From assembly GCA_947259495.1 (NCBI GenBank), contig CAMYLV010000003.1, positions 1-64,000 of the forward strand: 64,000 nt of DNA, given 5' to 3'. Under the pieces are notes generated by a model. That model searched no databases. It saw nothing but the letters and a program-made list of their open reading frames with translations, and was not told the origin of the DNA. The first letter of the stretch is position 1; each line of letters begins with the position of its first letter. Position numbers and translations under genes: made by a program. The stretch comes from an uncultured Desulfobacterales bacterium. Lineage in GTDB: Bacteria > Desulfobacterota > Desulfobacteria > Desulfobacterales > JAHEIW01. Shown piece after piece: positions 9,256-19,303 of this stretch.

Positions 9256-9388
9256 AAAAAATCCTTTCCCTTGAGCATTTAAAATTTTAAAAAGAAAATT
9301 TTTGTATTTATAAGGAATTCTACCATTTTTATTTTTAAAATTTAAAACCCCACGGGGGGATTGACGATCTTGCCGCATCTATAGTGTT

Positions 9389-9427
9389 AAATGTCGTCCC
9401 GCATAGGCGACTAGCGGAACGACATTT
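9389..9427. repeat. Intergenic hairpin
   Basis: AAATGTCGT-c-CCGC pairs with GCGG-a-ACGACATTT, a 14-bp stem with one mismatch and an 11-base loop. Just downstream (9491-9520) is the iterated word GCGCAAAGACGCAAAGGCGCC. No T run follows, so this is not an obvious terminator. Confidence 0.5.
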
Positions 9428-9595
9428 GCCTTGTAGCTACGGACATCTCGACAATTGCTCAATAAAATTAATTATAGACTTTATATTTCCTTGCGCAAAG
9501 ACGCAAAGGCGCCAAGGGTTCTTTTTAGTATTTAAATTATCATTCATTACTGCATAGCTGCTTTGCGTGAGACTATTTCGGTTGTGCGTTTAACG

Positions 9596-10561
9596 TCAGG
9601 CGGCGTGCAGTTTATTTCTGATTTCATCCGCCTGTGACATGATGCGGTCAAAAAGCGTCTTGACCGGCACAATTTCTCTGGCAAAGCAAATGCCCTGTCC
9701 ACACGCTAATATACCTTCAGACAGATCGCCCTCGTCATACATTTTTTTGGCTCGCTGGCCGGAAACCACCCCCAAAATTTCGGGAAAATCCGCACCACAA
9801 GCCTCCAGATCCGCGCAGTTATCCGCAGCGGGATTGCGCCAGACCCGGTGGGTGGCATTCAGCGATCGCATGATCAGGGTGGTGTCCAGTTCGCTGGCAC
9901 CGATCAGAGCATTTTTCAGGTTGTCGTGAATCGGGCATTCCCGGGTGACCAGCAGACGCGTGCCCATGATTACGGCTTCAGCCCCCAGCGACAGCACCGC
10001 CATTAAGCTGCGCCCGTCTGAGACGCCCCCGCCGCCGATGATCGGAATCCGAACGGCATCCACCACCGCCGGCACCAGGACCAGCGTGCCGATATCCAGC
10101 TTGCCGGTGGCCCCTCCGTTTTCATAGCCCACCACGGTAACGATATCCGCCCCCATATCCTGGACTTTCTGGGCATAGCGCACCCCGACGCACTTGTGGA
10201 TCCAGGTCATACCGGCCTGTTTGAAGCGTCGGCACAACTCCTCCGGTGCCGAATGACCGGATGTCTCGACGATTTTGACTTTCTTTTCTTCCAGCACTTG
10301 CATGTAAATATCATTGTCCATCTGGCGCATGGCGGGAAACAGATTGATGTTAACGGCAAAGGGTTTGTCGGTCATCTCTCTGATGCGGTCAATGGCATCT
10401 GCAAAAGCCTCACGGGAATCGTACATAGCCGAGGCGAGAATCCCCAGCCCTCCGGCGTTGGAGATGGCGGCCACAAAATCCGCATTGCTGATCCACATCA
10501 TGGTACCGCCGATAATAGGATACTCGATTCCCAGCATTCGCGTAATTTTTGTTCCAATCAT
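9596..10561 (-). CDS. Nitronate monooxygenase / 2-nitropropane dioxygenase family flavoprotein
   Basis: A 321-residue FMN-binding TIM-barrel protein. MIGTKITRMLGIEYPIIGG is the standard N terminus, followed by NADFVAAISNAGGLGILAS, PFAVNINLF, and the phosphate-binding IIGGGGVSDGRS and GAEAVIMGTRLL. The same fold is used by nitronate monooxygenase and by enoyl-ACP reductase FabK, and in anaerobes the physiological substrate is generally unknown. The start is fixed by AAGGAGG 5 bases ahead of the ATG at 10561. An upstream in-frame ATG at 10609 is rejected. It sits with a crotonase and CoA-transferase but is separated by more than 300 bases, so co-transcription is uncertain. Confidence 0.82.
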   Translation of the reverse strand: MIGTKITRMLGIEYPIIGGTMMWISNADFVAAISNAGGLGILASAMYDSREAFADAIDRIREMTDKPFAVNINLFPAMRQMDNDIYMQVLEEKKVKIVETSGHSAPEELCRRFKQAGMTWIHKCVGVRYAQKVQDMGADIVTVVGYENGGATGKLDIGTLVLVPAVVDAVRIPIIGGGGVSDGRSLMAVLSLGAEAVIMGTRLLVTRECPIHDNLKNALIGASELDTTLIMRSLNATHRVWRNPAADNCADLEACGADFPEILGVVSGQRAKKMYDEGDLSEGILACGQGICFAREIVPVKTLFDRIMSQADEIRNKLHAA

Positions 10562-10851
10562 CTGGGCCTCCTTAAATTTTATAAGATTTCCATACATAAA
10601 AATGCGCAATTTAAGGCAATTTTTTTACCACGAAGGGCACAAAGTTCACGAAGGTTCTCTAAAAACTTTCTTTTTTGGAAAACTGCGCCTGGTACGAAAA
10701 ATAGGGGATTCAAATTTTAAAGTCAAATCACTTTTTATCCATTGAAAAGCTGATTGACGCCGGTATGGCGCTAGAGTATGGTGCCTGCACAACTGACTCG
10801 ACAAAAATTGAATCTATATTTCAATAGCTTGCGACAGGCGAATTAAATTAA

Positions 10852-11772
10852 TTGAAATCAAATAAATCTCGAACAACAAAATCAACAATCGATCCGGATA
10901 CTCTATGGGGCGCTATCTATGCGGTCTCGGCATTTTTAATCTGGGGGATCAGCCCGATTTATTGGAAGGCACTGCGGTCAATTCCGGCCCTGGAGATTAT
11001 TCTGCACCGCATCGTCTGGTCGTTTTTTTTGCTGGTGCCGCTGATTATTTTGCTGCGGCGCTGGCAGGAATTTATTGCTGTCCTGAAAAATCTCCGCACA
11101 GTGCTCATCCTTTTATTTACCGCTCTGATTGTGGGCGGAAACTGGCTGCTGTATATCTGGGCGGTCAACAATGATCACCTGTTGCAGGCCAGCCTGGGGT
11201 ATTACATCAATCCCCTGGTCAATGTGGTGCTGGGCATGGTGTTTCTTAAAGAAAGATTGCGAACGCCGCAGATTCTGGCAGTGGTTCTGGCCACGGCCGG
11301 CGTTTTATACCTTACCTTTTACTACGGTGAATTTCCCTGGATCGCCTTAGCGCTGGCCTTATCTTTTGGGCTTTACGGCCTGATTCGTAAAGTCGCCCCG
11401 GTGGGATCTTTGGTAGGATTGACCGTGGAAACCTTGCTGCTTTCGATTCCGGCTCTGGCTTACCTTTTTTATCTCGATCGTCTGGGGCAGAGCTCAATTT
11501 TTCGGGTCAGTCTAAAACTGGATCTGATGCTCATGGGCTGTGCCGTGGTTACCGCTTTTCCATTGCTGTTTTTTACGCTGGGTGCCCGGCGGTTGTACCT
11601 GTCAACTATGGGATTGTTACAGTACATTGCCCCCAGCTGTATGTTTATTCTGGCCGTGTTTTTATTCCGCGAGCCTTTCGCAAGCGCCCAGGTGGTAACG
11701 TTTATCTTAATCTGGACGGCCCTTGCTATTTACTCGGCGGACTCCGTGCGTTATTATCGAAATAACAGGTAA
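10852..11772 (+). CDS. rarD: EamA family transporter, RarD-like
   Basis: A 306-residue inner-membrane protein with about ten hydrophobic segments. AVSAFLIWGISPIYWKAL and EIILHRIVWSF at the N terminus, LLYIWAVNNDHLLQASLGYY in the middle and TMGLLQYIAPSCMF near the C terminus match RarD of the drug/metabolite exporter superfamily. The natural substrate is not known. The start is a TTG with no clear ribosome-binding site; no ATG or GTG is available before the conserved region. It is followed 15 bases later by the XdhC-family gene. Confidence 0.8.
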   Translation: MKSNKSRTTKSTIDPDTLWGAIYAVSAFLIWGISPIYWKALRSIPALEIILHRIVWSFFLLVPLIILLRRWQEFIAVLKNLRTVLILLFTALIVGGNWLLYIWAVNNDHLLQASLGYYINPLVNVVLGMVFLKERLRTPQILAVVLATAGVLYLTFYYGEFPWIALALALSFGLYGLIRKVAPVGSLVGLTVETLLLSIPALAYLFYLDRLGQSSIFRVSLKLDLMLMGCAVVTAFPLLFFTLGARRLYLSTMGLLQYIAPSCMFILAVFLFREPFASAQVVTFILIWTALAIYSADSVRYYRNNR

Positions 11773-11787
11773 TCATTTGCATCCGGT

Positions 11788-12582
11788 ATGAAAGAAAAGA
11801 TATTCTTCGGTGGACTTATGGGCATGCATGCGCGTATTGTTGAGCTTTTAGAAAAGGAAGAAAGCTTCTGTCTGGCAACTATCCTGGGTTCAAACAGGCC
11901 TGATATCCGTCCCGGTCAGAAAGCCATTGTACACCATAATGGATCCATAGAGGGCTCACTTGGATCTTCTCAGCTGGATGCGAGCCTGGGGCGCCTGGGC
12001 CAAAAAGCCCTCAAGGAAAATAAAAGCACGGTCGTTGAAATGGATTCCGGCCTAAGCGTCTTTCTAAACGTCCTTTCCGCTGATGCACAGTTGATTATTT
12101 GCGGAGCCGGGCATATCGCCATCCCTCTATCCCAATTTTCTCAGCAACTGGGTTTTCAGGTGACGGTTATCGACGACCGTTCTGATTTCGCCAACCCTTC
12201 TCGTTTTCCAGATTGTGAGATTATTGCCGAAGATTTTGCGGTCGCATTGCGGAAATACCCATTCAGTCCGGCCACCTATGTCGTGGTGATCACCCGAGGC
12301 CACGAACACGATGTGGACTGTTTAATTGAAATCCTAAAAAGGAAAACGGTGTATGTGGGTCTTATCGGCAGCCGCAGGCGGGTTCGTATCGTACTCGACA
12401 TGCTGGTGGAAAAAGGACTTTCTCAATCTCGGCTAAAGGACGTTTTCACCCCCATCGGGCTGCCCATCGGAGCGGAGTCCCCGGAAGAGATCGCACTGTC
12501 GATTGTGTCCGAACTGATTTGTGTTCGCAGAAAAGGTCCGGCCCAGGCGCGTGCCTTAAGAAAGGCGGTAGGAATTGAATGA
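11788..12582 (+). CDS. XdhC family protein (molybdenum hydroxylase maturation)
   Basis: A 264-residue protein of the XdhC/CoxI family, which handles molybdenum cofactor sulfuration and insertion into xanthine dehydrogenase-type enzymes. The first 90 residues are the XdhC N-terminal domain and LIICGAGHIAIPLSQFSQQL near residue 95 opens the Rossmann-like C-terminal domain, followed by VVVITRGHEHD and YVGLIGSRRR, all family hallmarks. It overlaps the next gene by ATGA. No molybdenum hydroxylase is encoded in this window, so the client enzyme lies elsewhere. Confidence 0.85.
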   Translation: MKEKIFFGGLMGMHARIVELLEKEESFCLATILGSNRPDIRPGQKAIVHHNGSIEGSLGSSQLDASLGRLGQKALKENKSTVVEMDSGLSVFLNVLSADAQLIICGAGHIAIPLSQFSQQLGFQVTVIDDRSDFANPSRFPDCEIIAEDFAVALRKYPFSPATYVVVITRGHEHDVDCLIEILKRKTVYVGLIGSRRRVRIVLDMLVEKGLSQSRLKDVFTPIGLPIGAESPEEIALSIVSELICVRRKGPAQARALRKAVGIE

Positions 12583-12899
12583 TGACGGATCTGGAAATCT
12601 TTAAAAAATTATCCGAGCTTAAGCAACAGGACATATCGGTTTGCCTGGCCACGATCATCGAGACAACTGGCTCCACACCCAGAGCGGCCGGCGCCAAAAT
12701 GATCATCTGCGTGGACGGCACCACTTATGGGTCGGTAGGGGGTGGATGCGGCGAAAATCAGGTTCGCAGCGCAGCGCTGCGCAGTACCCTTGTTACCCAT
12801 AAACCCGAGATCATTGAAATCGACCTCACCGATGATTTGGGCACCAAAGGCGGAGATGTCTGCGGGGGTAGACTGCGGGTCTTTATTGAGCCACTTTAA
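12579..12899 (+). CDS. XdhC/CoxI N-terminal domain protein
   Basis: A 106-residue protein that is only the XdhC_CoxI N-terminal domain: CLATIIETTGSTPRAAGAKM, GTTYGSVGGGCGENQV and GGDVCGGRLRVFIEP. It overlaps the upstream full XdhC by four bases, so the two are translated as a pair. Split XdhC genes of this kind are common in anaerobes, and the small one probably works with the larger one in the same maturation step. The Cys in VGGGCGE and in VCGGRL are the conserved cysteines of the family. Confidence 0.83.
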   Translation: MMTDLEIFKKLSELKQQDISVCLATIIETTGSTPRAAGAKMIICVDGTTYGSVGGGCGENQVRSAALRSTLVTHKPEIIEIDLTDDLGTKGGDVCGGRLRVFIEPL

Positions 12900-12925
12900 A
12901 TGCTGAGCGTTGACAAAGTCCTTTT

Positions 12926-13717
12926 TCAGCCTTCCTGTTTTTCAAATTCTTTTTCTAAACGGTCGATAAAGTCTGCATACTTATCGGGTGATAGATCGAT
13001 TTGCCGGTCAACCGCGTCAAATTTGGAAAAAAGTTCACCTACCTGGTGGTTGGAAAGCTGGTTGTCCATCCAAGGGAACAATATTTCATCTTCCTTGCGG
13101 ATGTGTTCGGTCAGCAGGTCCCGATAGGCCATTAAGTTTTCGGCGATCGTTTTCGGATCTTTCTGGTCAAGCGCAACGAGCATTTCTTTTACCAGCGACC
13201 GGCCACGCGTATGGTCCGCGTGCATGACTTGGAGGATGTCGGTGTTTTCATCAAAATATTTAAAAAGAATCTCTTCTTCCTTGGCGTGATGGTATTTATC
13301 AGCGTAGGAACGAATCATATCGATGCCGTCGAGAATGAGCCGGCGCCCCTTTTCGGATTCAACATCGAGGTTTTCAACAACCTTGGGAATCAAGGCAATC
13401 CATCTTTTGATCAGGACATGTTCATCGACTAATTTTTTCATTGGCGAAGAATATGCAAACCTTTTGACCTCGGCCTCCGCTTTCTTCTCTACCTGAGGGA
13501 CCTGGATATCCTGGTCAGGATAGATAGCCTTGGCGATTCTGGCCATGAGCTGCTGCTCTTGATCTTCGGACAGCCGATGAATCGCCACAATATCTTTCAG
13601 CTGACATATGCCAACTTCGCATGGCCCGCAACCAATGTCATAATCGTTTAATACCTCCTCAATTTCGGGAAACTCCGCGATAATTTCTTTGATGCCTTTA
13701 TTTAAATATTCATCCAT
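12926..13717 (-). CDS. Hemerythrin HHE-domain protein with ScdA/DUF542-like N terminus
   Basis: A 263-residue protein. Residues 1-70 hold a small domain with DIGCGPCEVGICQL, similar to the Cys-containing DUF542/DUF1858-type region found in di-iron repair proteins. Residues 95-245 are a hemerythrin-like HHE four-helix bundle: VDEHVLIKRW, YADKYHHAKEEEILF, MHADHTRGR and LTEHIRKEDEILFPW supply the His and Glu di-iron ligands. Proteins of this build bind a di-iron centre and are linked to oxygen or NO handling and iron-sulfur repair. It is monocistronic and convergent with the XdhC pair; a 27-base gap separates the stop codons. Confidence 0.83.
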   Translation of the reverse strand: MDEYLNKGIKEIIAEFPEIEEVLNDYDIGCGPCEVGICQLKDIVAIHRLSEDQEQQLMARIAKAIYPDQDIQVPQVEKKAEAEVKRFAYSSPMKKLVDEHVLIKRWIALIPKVVENLDVESEKGRRLILDGIDMIRSYADKYHHAKEEEILFKYFDENTDILQVMHADHTRGRSLVKEMLVALDQKDPKTIAENLMAYRDLLTEHIRKEDEILFPWMDNQLSNHQVGELFSKFDAVDRQIDLSPDKYADFIDRLEKEFEKQEG

Positions 13718-13904
13718 CTTTTATTTTCTCCGGTGTTATAGCGCTGTTGAAGGCTGAGCCGGTTTCATTTTTTCAGTTGGTCTAAAAATACCAGATACAC
13801 CACTGCTTTCATTGACCTAAGTCAAACAGAGCCATATTGCCTGCTAAAGCGAAGGCTCTGCCGTCAAAGTTTAAAATGATCATCTAAAGTTTATCGTACT
13901 TAAA

Positions 13905-14867
13905 TTATTGGGGCGGTTCCGCAAAATAACACGCAACCATGTGATCTTTTTCAGAGACGGGTTGAGGTGAATCTTTTTGGCATCGATCGGTTGCTTTGGG
14001 ACAGCGGGGGTGAAAGGTGCAACCCGGCGGGGGATCAATCGGGTTGGGGTAAGCGATGCCCAGGTGTGTTTCCGGCAATCCCAACCGGGGCTCGGGTGTC
14101 AGGACAGATGTGAGCAGCGCCTGGGTGTAAGGATGGCGGGGATTTTGAAAAAGCTTATCCGTAGCGGCTTCTTCCACAATACGGCCCAGGTACATGACCG
14201 CCACCCGCGAGGCGATGTGTTCCACCACCGATAGATCATGTGTAATGATCAGGTATGTCAACCCCCGGTTTTCACGCAGGTCCAGCAGCAGGTTCAGGAT
14301 TTGAGATTGGACCGATACATCCAGCGCGGAAGTGGGTTCATCACAAATGACCAGCTCGGGCTTCATCATGAGCGCCCGGGCTATGGCCACGCGTTGCCGC
14401 TGTCCCCCTGAGAGCTGGTTGGGATAACTGGACCTAAAGCGGGGTGGCAGGCCGACCGTATCCATAATCTCCGTTACGCGTGCCTCCATTTCGGCTTTAT
14501 TGCCGATTTGATGGACCCGATAGGGTAGCGAAATGATCGATCCAATCGATTTTCGCGGATTCAAAGAAGAATAAGGATCTTGAAATATGGGCTGAATCCG
14601 GCGCGCCCTTTCTTTGCGATCTATAGTTGCCATCGGCTCTCCATCAAAATAGACCTGGCCGGATGTTGCCTCTTCAAGACTCAGAATGATTTTGGCGATG
14701 GTGCTTTTGCCACATCCGGATTCCCCCACCAGTCCGACAACTTCCCCCCGGTTGATATCAATGCTGACACCGTTTACCGCGGCCAGCGACCGCTTGCCTT
14801 TGAAAACACCGGCGCTGACCTGATAGACTTTGGTAATATCTTCTGTTTGCAATAGGGCGGTTGTCAT
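13905..14867 (-). CDS. dppF: Peptide/nickel ABC transporter ATP-binding protein (DppF-like)
   Basis: A 320-residue ATPase of an oligopeptide-type importer. Walker [13 protein letters not shown], signature [15 protein letters not shown] and Walker [13 protein letters not shown] are all present, and the C-terminal oligopeptide_HPY domain ends in [15 protein letters not shown]. The ATG at 14867 is chosen because it overlaps the stop of the upstream ATPase gene (ATGA), rather than the longer open frame starting at 14975. It is the last gene of a five-gene operon read on the minus strand. Confidence 0.88.
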   Translation of the reverse strand: MTTALLQTEDITKVYQVSAGVFKGKRSLAAVNGVSIDINRGEVVGLVGESGCGKSTIAKIILSLEEATSGQVYFDGEPMATIDRKERARRIQPIFQDPYSSLNPRKSIGSIISLPYRVHQIGNKAEMEARVTEIMDTVGLPPRFRSSYPNQLSGGQRQRVAIARALMMKPELVICDEPTSALDVSVQSQILNLLLDLRENRGLTYLIITHDLSVVEHIASRVAVMYLGRIVEEAATDKLFQNPRHPYTQALLTSVLTPEPRLGLPETHLGIAYPNPIDPPPGCTFHPRCPKATDRCQKDSPQPVSEKDHMVACYFAEPPQ

Positions 14868-15871
14868 GTTGATTGGCTTTCGTTCATATTCTGCCGACAC
14901 ACTTCCGGGCTCAGCAGACAGCGATATTCTCTGCCGGCCGATATGCGAGTTAAACCCACTTTTGCTGAAGTGCAATCATTAAAGACATAGGTACACCGAT
15001 TTTGAAAAACGCACCCCTTCTGTTTACCGATGGGTGTCGGTACAATGCCGGGAATTGACCCCAGGTGTTCGCCGGGTTTGGTTTTCCCCGGCACGGGGAT
15101 GCACCTCAAGAGTCCCTGTGTATAGGGATGAAGCGGATTTTCAAATAATTCGGTTGCCCGGCCGGTTTCCACAACCTGTCCGCAATACATAACGGCGACA
15201 TAGTCGGCCATGCGGGCGACGACCCCCAGATCGTGGGTGATGAGTATCATGCCCATGTCAAATTCCTTTTGTAAAGACGCAAGCAGGGCCAGAATCTGGG
15301 CCTGAATGGTAACATCCAGAGCTGTCGTGGGTTCATCGGCGATAATTAAGGGCGGGTCGCACATCAACCCCATGGCGATCATCACCCGTTGGCGCAAACC
15401 GCCCGAGAGTTGGTGCGGGTATTGTTTTAAGCGGCTGCCGGCCGCTGTAATGCCTACTTTTTCCAATAGAAAAACCGCGCGGTCTCTGGCTTCATTCCTG
15501 GAGACCGGCTTGTGTCTTAGCAGGGCTTCTTCCAGCTGGTTGCCGATGGTATAACAGGGATTCAGAGCGGTCATGGGTTCCTGAAAGATCATGGCCATCT
15601 TGCTGCCGCGAATATTGGCCATCTGGCGTTCGCGCACCTTATCCATCTCTTGACCATCAAAGGTAATGGTGTCTGCATACCATTTTGCTTTTTTCGGTAA
15701 AAGATTCATGACGGCCAGGACGCTTAAGGATTTTCCACAACCAGATTCACCCACCAGTGAGAGCGTCTGACCGCGATCGACGGAAAAATCAACCCCCCGG
15801 ACCGCATGCAAGACACCGGCGGCCAGAGGGATATCCACATACAAATCCTTGACTTCAAGCAGTGCGTTCAC
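14864..15871 (-). CDS. dppD: Peptide/nickel ABC transporter ATP-binding protein (DppD-like)
   Basis: A 335-residue ATPase, partner of the DppF-like protein. Walker [12 protein letters not shown], signature LSGGLRQRVMIAMGL and Walker B LIIADEPTTALD are intact; the C-terminal HPY extension has GCVFQNRCTYVFNDC. Translation starts at a GTG overlapping the stop of the DppC gene (GTGA) and ends overlapping DppF (ATGA). Tight overlaps mean stoichiometric co-translation. Confidence 0.88.
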   Translation of the reverse strand: MNALLEVKDLYVDIPLAAGVLHAVRGVDFSVDRGQTLSLVGESGCGKSLSVLAVMNLLPKKAKWYADTITFDGQEMDKVRERQMANIRGSKMAMIFQEPMTALNPCYTIGNQLEEALLRHKPVSRNEARDRAVFLLEKVGITAAGSRLKQYPHQLSGGLRQRVMIAMGLMCDPPLIIADEPTTALDVTIQAQILALLASLQKEFDMGMILITHDLGVVARMADYVAVMYCGQVVETGRATELFENPLHPYTQGLLRCIPVPGKTKPGEHLGSIPGIVPTPIGKQKGCVFQNRCTYVFNDCTSAKVGLTRISAGREYRCLLSPEVCRQNMNESQST

Positions 15872-16779
15872 GATCGCCCCTCCGGAGCCGTAATGTCTCG
15901 AATACCGTCGCCGAGCAGGTTAATGGAAAGCACCAGGATAAATATGGCCGCTCCGGGTATGGCAATCATCCATGGGCTAAAAAGCATGAACCCCTTAGCC
16001 TCAGCCACCATCAGGCCCCACGAGGGCAGCGGTGGTTGAACCCCCATGCCTAAAAACGACAGCGAGGCTTCGATCAATATGGCCCGGGTGATCTCCAGGG
16101 TCGCCACTACGATCAGGTTATTCATGATATTGGGCATGACTTCAGCCAGGATGATTCTGGGCGTGGAGCAACCGGCGGCCTTGGCGGCACTGACATAATC
16201 CATCGAGCGCAGTTGCTGGGTTGATGCGCGCATCACCAGGGCAAATCGGTTCCATATCATCAGGCCCAGGACCAGCACCACGATCTGCAATGAACCGCCC
16301 ACCAAGGCCACAACGGCCAGCGCCACCAGCATAATCGGCAAGGCCAGGCGAGTGGTGATCAAGGCATTGACGATCAAGTCCACGCGGCCGCCAAAAAAGC
16401 CGGCCAGAACCCCCATGGTGGTCCCGATTACACCCGAAATCAGCATCGCCGCCACACCGATAATCAGTGATATGCGGGCGCCGTACATTAGGCGGCTTAA
16501 ATAGTCCCGGCCGAGGTTGTCGGTACCCAGAGGATGGTCCCAGGTGCCCTTCTCGTGCCATATGGGAGGGGTGAGACGATTGGAAAGGTCCTGATGGTAA
16601 GGATCGTGAGGCGCCAGTAGCGGGGCCAGCAACGCCATGATGATGATCAGCAGCAGAACGCCGCCGCCCAAAAGAAAACCTTTGTGCCGCCGTGCCTGTC
16701 GGAAGGTCATCTGCCGCGGTGTCGGGAAACTGATCTCCCTGAAGGGGACGCTGATTTCAGTATTCATCATGAAATTCAC
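15868..16779 (-). CDS. dppC: Peptide/nickel ABC transporter permease (DppC-like)
   Basis: A 303-residue inner-membrane permease with about six helices. LLAPLLAPHDPYHQDLSNRL after the first helix, GTDNLGRDYLSRLMYGARISL (in part) and the EAA loop SAAKAAGCSTPRIILAEVMPN are diagnostic of the DppC/OppC family. A GTG at 16779 overlaps the DppB stop; ATGs at 16770 and 16767 are possible alternatives. It pairs with the frameshifted DppB to form the channel. Confidence 0.86.
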   Translation of the reverse strand: MNFMMNTEISVPFREISFPTPRQMTFRQARRHKGFLLGGGVLLLIIIMALLAPLLAPHDPYHQDLSNRLTPPIWHEKGTWDHPLGTDNLGRDYLSRLMYGARISLIIGVAAMLISGVIGTTMGVLAGFFGGRVDLIVNALITTRLALPIMLVALAVVALVGGSLQIVVLVLGLMIWNRFALVMRASTQQLRSMDYVSAAKAAGCSTPRIILAEVMPNIMNNLIVVATLEITRAILIEASLSFLGMGVQPPLPSWGLMVAEAKGFMLFSPWMIAIPGAAIFILVLSINLLGDGIRDITAPEGRS

Positions 16780-17695
16780 TTGACCCGTATACGCGGGTCC
16801 AGATAGGCATTCAGGATGTCGGACAATAGGGTCATCGTCACATAAATGACGGATAACAACAATATGATCGCCTGAACAACGGGAAGGTCCGCTCGCTCGA
16901 TGGAGCGCACTGCAAGAAATCCCACGCCGTTCACGGCAAAGACATATTCAATCACAAATGCCCCGCCCAGCATGTATCCGAACAGCACAAAGGCCAATGA
17001 AACCACGGGAATAATGGCATTGCGCAGGGCGTGTTTGAATAAGACGGGGCCAGGCCGCAGTCCCTTTGAGCGAGCGGTTCGAATGTAATCCGATGCCAAA
17101 ACCTCCATCATCCCGGTGCGGGTCAGCCGCATCAGGGCGGGAGAGCCATAGTACCCCAAAGCGATGGCCCCGGCATGATGAAATGCCGCCAGGATCCACT
17201 ACCCGATATGGGCAGCCAGCGCAACATCACTCCGAAGACAATGATCAGGATCAAGCCGAAAAAGAAATTGGGCATGGCCTGGCCGAAGACCGAGATGGTC
17301 AAGGCCGTACGGTCTATCCATGTATTGGGCCGGATGGCGGCGATGACACCTAAGGGGATGGCCAGGCAAACGGCAAACAAGAATGCGCAGGAGCCCAGTA
17401 TCAGAGTGACACCGATCCGGTCGCCGATGATATCCTTGACGGGCTGGTTGAAATAGGGCGAGTCGCCGAAATTTCCCTGTATGGCTCGACCGGCCCATTC
17501 GATGTACTGGATCAGAAGAGGACGGTCGAGACCATATTGTTCCCGAACGAATTTAATTTCTTCCGGAGTTGCGTCGGCACCGGCCAGAGCAATGGCGGGG
17601 TCTCCCGAGAGATTGAGAATCATAAAACTGATAAAAGAGACCGTCACGGCAACCAGCAAAGCCAGCAGAATTCGTTTTCCCGTGTAAACGAGCAT
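16776..17695 (-). pseudogene. dppB: DppB-like permease gene with a frameshift
   Basis: The N-terminal part (from 17695) reads as a normal DppB: TM1, LNLSGDPAIALAG, REQYGLDRPLLIQYIEW, then helices up to RHFIMPG, after which the frame runs into nonsense and a stop at 17132-17134. The C-terminal part is open in another frame: GYYGSPALMRLTRTGMMEVL, the EAA loop DYIRTARSKGL and the last helices, ending at 16776. The two join exactly if one G is restored in the run of four C/G at 17168-17171 (minus-strand CCGGGGCC), giving ..IMPGAIALGYYG.. as in relatives. Everything else is intact, so this is either a recent single-base loss or a sequencing error in a homopolymer. Confidence 0.85.
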
Positions 17696-17728
17696 TTTTC
17701 TGCGCTCCAGACCAAACGGGCCAGGGAT

Positions 17729-19258
17729 TTATTTCCACTTTGACAAAAAGAACCGGGGCACAGCATCCGGGTACGGCTTAAAATCCAATTCCTTGGAAAA
17801 AGCATAATTGGCCACCCAGGTAAACAGCGGCAGCACGTAAGCCTGTTCCGAGATTCGGTTCAACGCCTTTTTGTAAATGGCTTTACGCTTGTCCCGGTCA
17901 ATGATTGAATCGCCTTCTTTCAGCCAATCGCGCACCTGCTCATCCCTGGCATAGTCCACTTCGGTAAAATTATAAAAGCGGCCGGTAATGTTGGAGATAT
18001 CATTCACGCCATAGGAACCCCAGGTCGTAAAGTTAAAGGTGACCTTGCTGCCATACACTTTTTCCCGCAGGGCGGAGTATTTGAGAAACTTCAGGTTGGC
18101 CTTGATGCCCACGGCTTGCAGGTTGCCGATCATGGCCTCGGCATACGGGCGGTTGCGGTACCCATGCAGGTCAATCTCGAAACCCTGGGGATAGCCGGCC
18201 TCGGCCAGGAGCTTTTTGGCTTTTGCGGGATTGTAATCATATTTCACGACATCGTCGCTACAGCCGAATTGGGTTGGGAAACAGTGCGCATGAATGACCC
18301 TGGATTGCCCGCCCACCAGATTCCGGGAGATGCCCTCGCGGTCGATGGCATGGCTGATCGCTTTCCTGACTGCCAGTTTTTGAAATGGATTGTCACCGGT
18401 CCTGCCGGCGGCATCCATTACCAGCCAGCCCACGCGCATGGTTTCTGCTTTCAGCACCTGGACGTTGGGGACCTTGGCGAGGTTATCCGCCTGATCTTTG
18501 GGTACCTGATAGATCCAATCGAGTCCGCCGGTCATCAATTCGGCGGCCATGGTGGTTTCTTCCGGAATGGTCCGTTGGACCAGACGTCCGATCGAGGGCT
18601 GTCCTTTAGGGCTGTCCTTGAAGTAGTTTTTGTTTTTTTCAAACACAATTTTTTTGCCAACCTCATGCTCCACAACCTTGTAAGGTCCGGTGCCGATGGG
18701 CTTGATCCCGAAACCCTGCGGTCCCACCTTGGCATAGTATTCATTGGGATAGATCGGAATATTTCCGGCCAGATATTCGAGGGCGGAAGGAAACGGTTCT
18801 TTCAAATAGAGTTTTACTTTATACGGCCCTAATTTTTCGGCCCGCGCGATCCAGTTCACGTTTCGCTGTACCAATACCTTGTTGTCCGGATTGCTCACAA
18901 AATTGATGGTATACACCACATCATCGGCATCGAATTTTTCACCGTTATGGAACGTGATGCCCTGGCGCAGCTCAAATTCCATGGTGGTGGTGTCGATCCA
19001 TTTGTATGATTTGGCCAGCAGGGGTTTGTATTGCAGGGTGTCCGGGTCGCGATACAACAGATCGTCACAAATCTGTCGGCTGACAATCATTCCCTCCCGG
19101 GCGGTATTAAAATACCGATCCAGGCTTTCCAATTCCTTTTTCCAAGAAAAATAAAGCGTATCGTCCTTTTTGCCGGCAACGGCCGGTGAAGCTGCCGCCG
19201 TAACAAAAGCCATTGAAATACAGACACAAACGAGTAACTTACACAGTTTTCCTGTCAT
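17729..19258 (-). CDS. dppA: Peptide/nickel ABC transporter substrate-binding protein (SBP family 5)
   Basis: A 509-residue periplasmic binding protein. Residues 1-28 form a signal peptide ending in ASPAVAG. The family-5 signature appears as ITFHNGEKFDADDVVYT near residues 102-118, with IGTGPYKVVEHEVGKKIVF and ISHAIDREGISRNLVGGQSR further on. Such proteins bind peptides, nickel chelates or oligosaccharides; the ligand cannot be told from sequence alone. AGGAGG lies 7 bases before the ATG. The gene opens the operon, and its 5' leader holds a stem-loop (19304-19345). Confidence 0.87.
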   Translation of the reverse strand: MTGKLCKLLVCVCISMAFVTAAASPAVAGKKDDTLYFSWKKELESLDRYFNTAREGMIVSRQICDDLLYRDPDTLQYKPLLAKSYKWIDTTTMEFELRQGITFHNGEKFDADDVVYTINFVSNPDNKVLVQRNVNWIARAEKLGPYKVKLYLKEPFPSALEYLAGNIPIYPNEYYAKVGPQGFGIKPIGTGPYKVVEHEVGKKIVFEKNKNYFKDSPKGQPSIGRLVQRTIPEETTMAAELMTGGLDWIYQVPKDQADNLAKVPNVQVLKAETMRVGWLVMDAAGRTGDNPFQKLAVRKAISHAIDREGISRNLVGGQSRVIHAHCFPTQFGCSDDVVKYDYNPAKAKKLLAEAGYPQGFEIDLHGYRNRPYAEAMIGNLQAVGIKANLKFLKYSALREKVYGSKVTFNFTTWGSYGVNDISNITGRFYNFTEVDYARDEQVRDWLKEGDSIIDRDKRKAIYKKALNRISEQAYVLPLFTWVANYAFSKELDFKPYPDAVPRFFLSKWK

Positions 19259-19303
19259 AAGAGTCCTCCTTTTGTTATGTGGTGCGTATTGGAAAGTTGT
19301 TTA

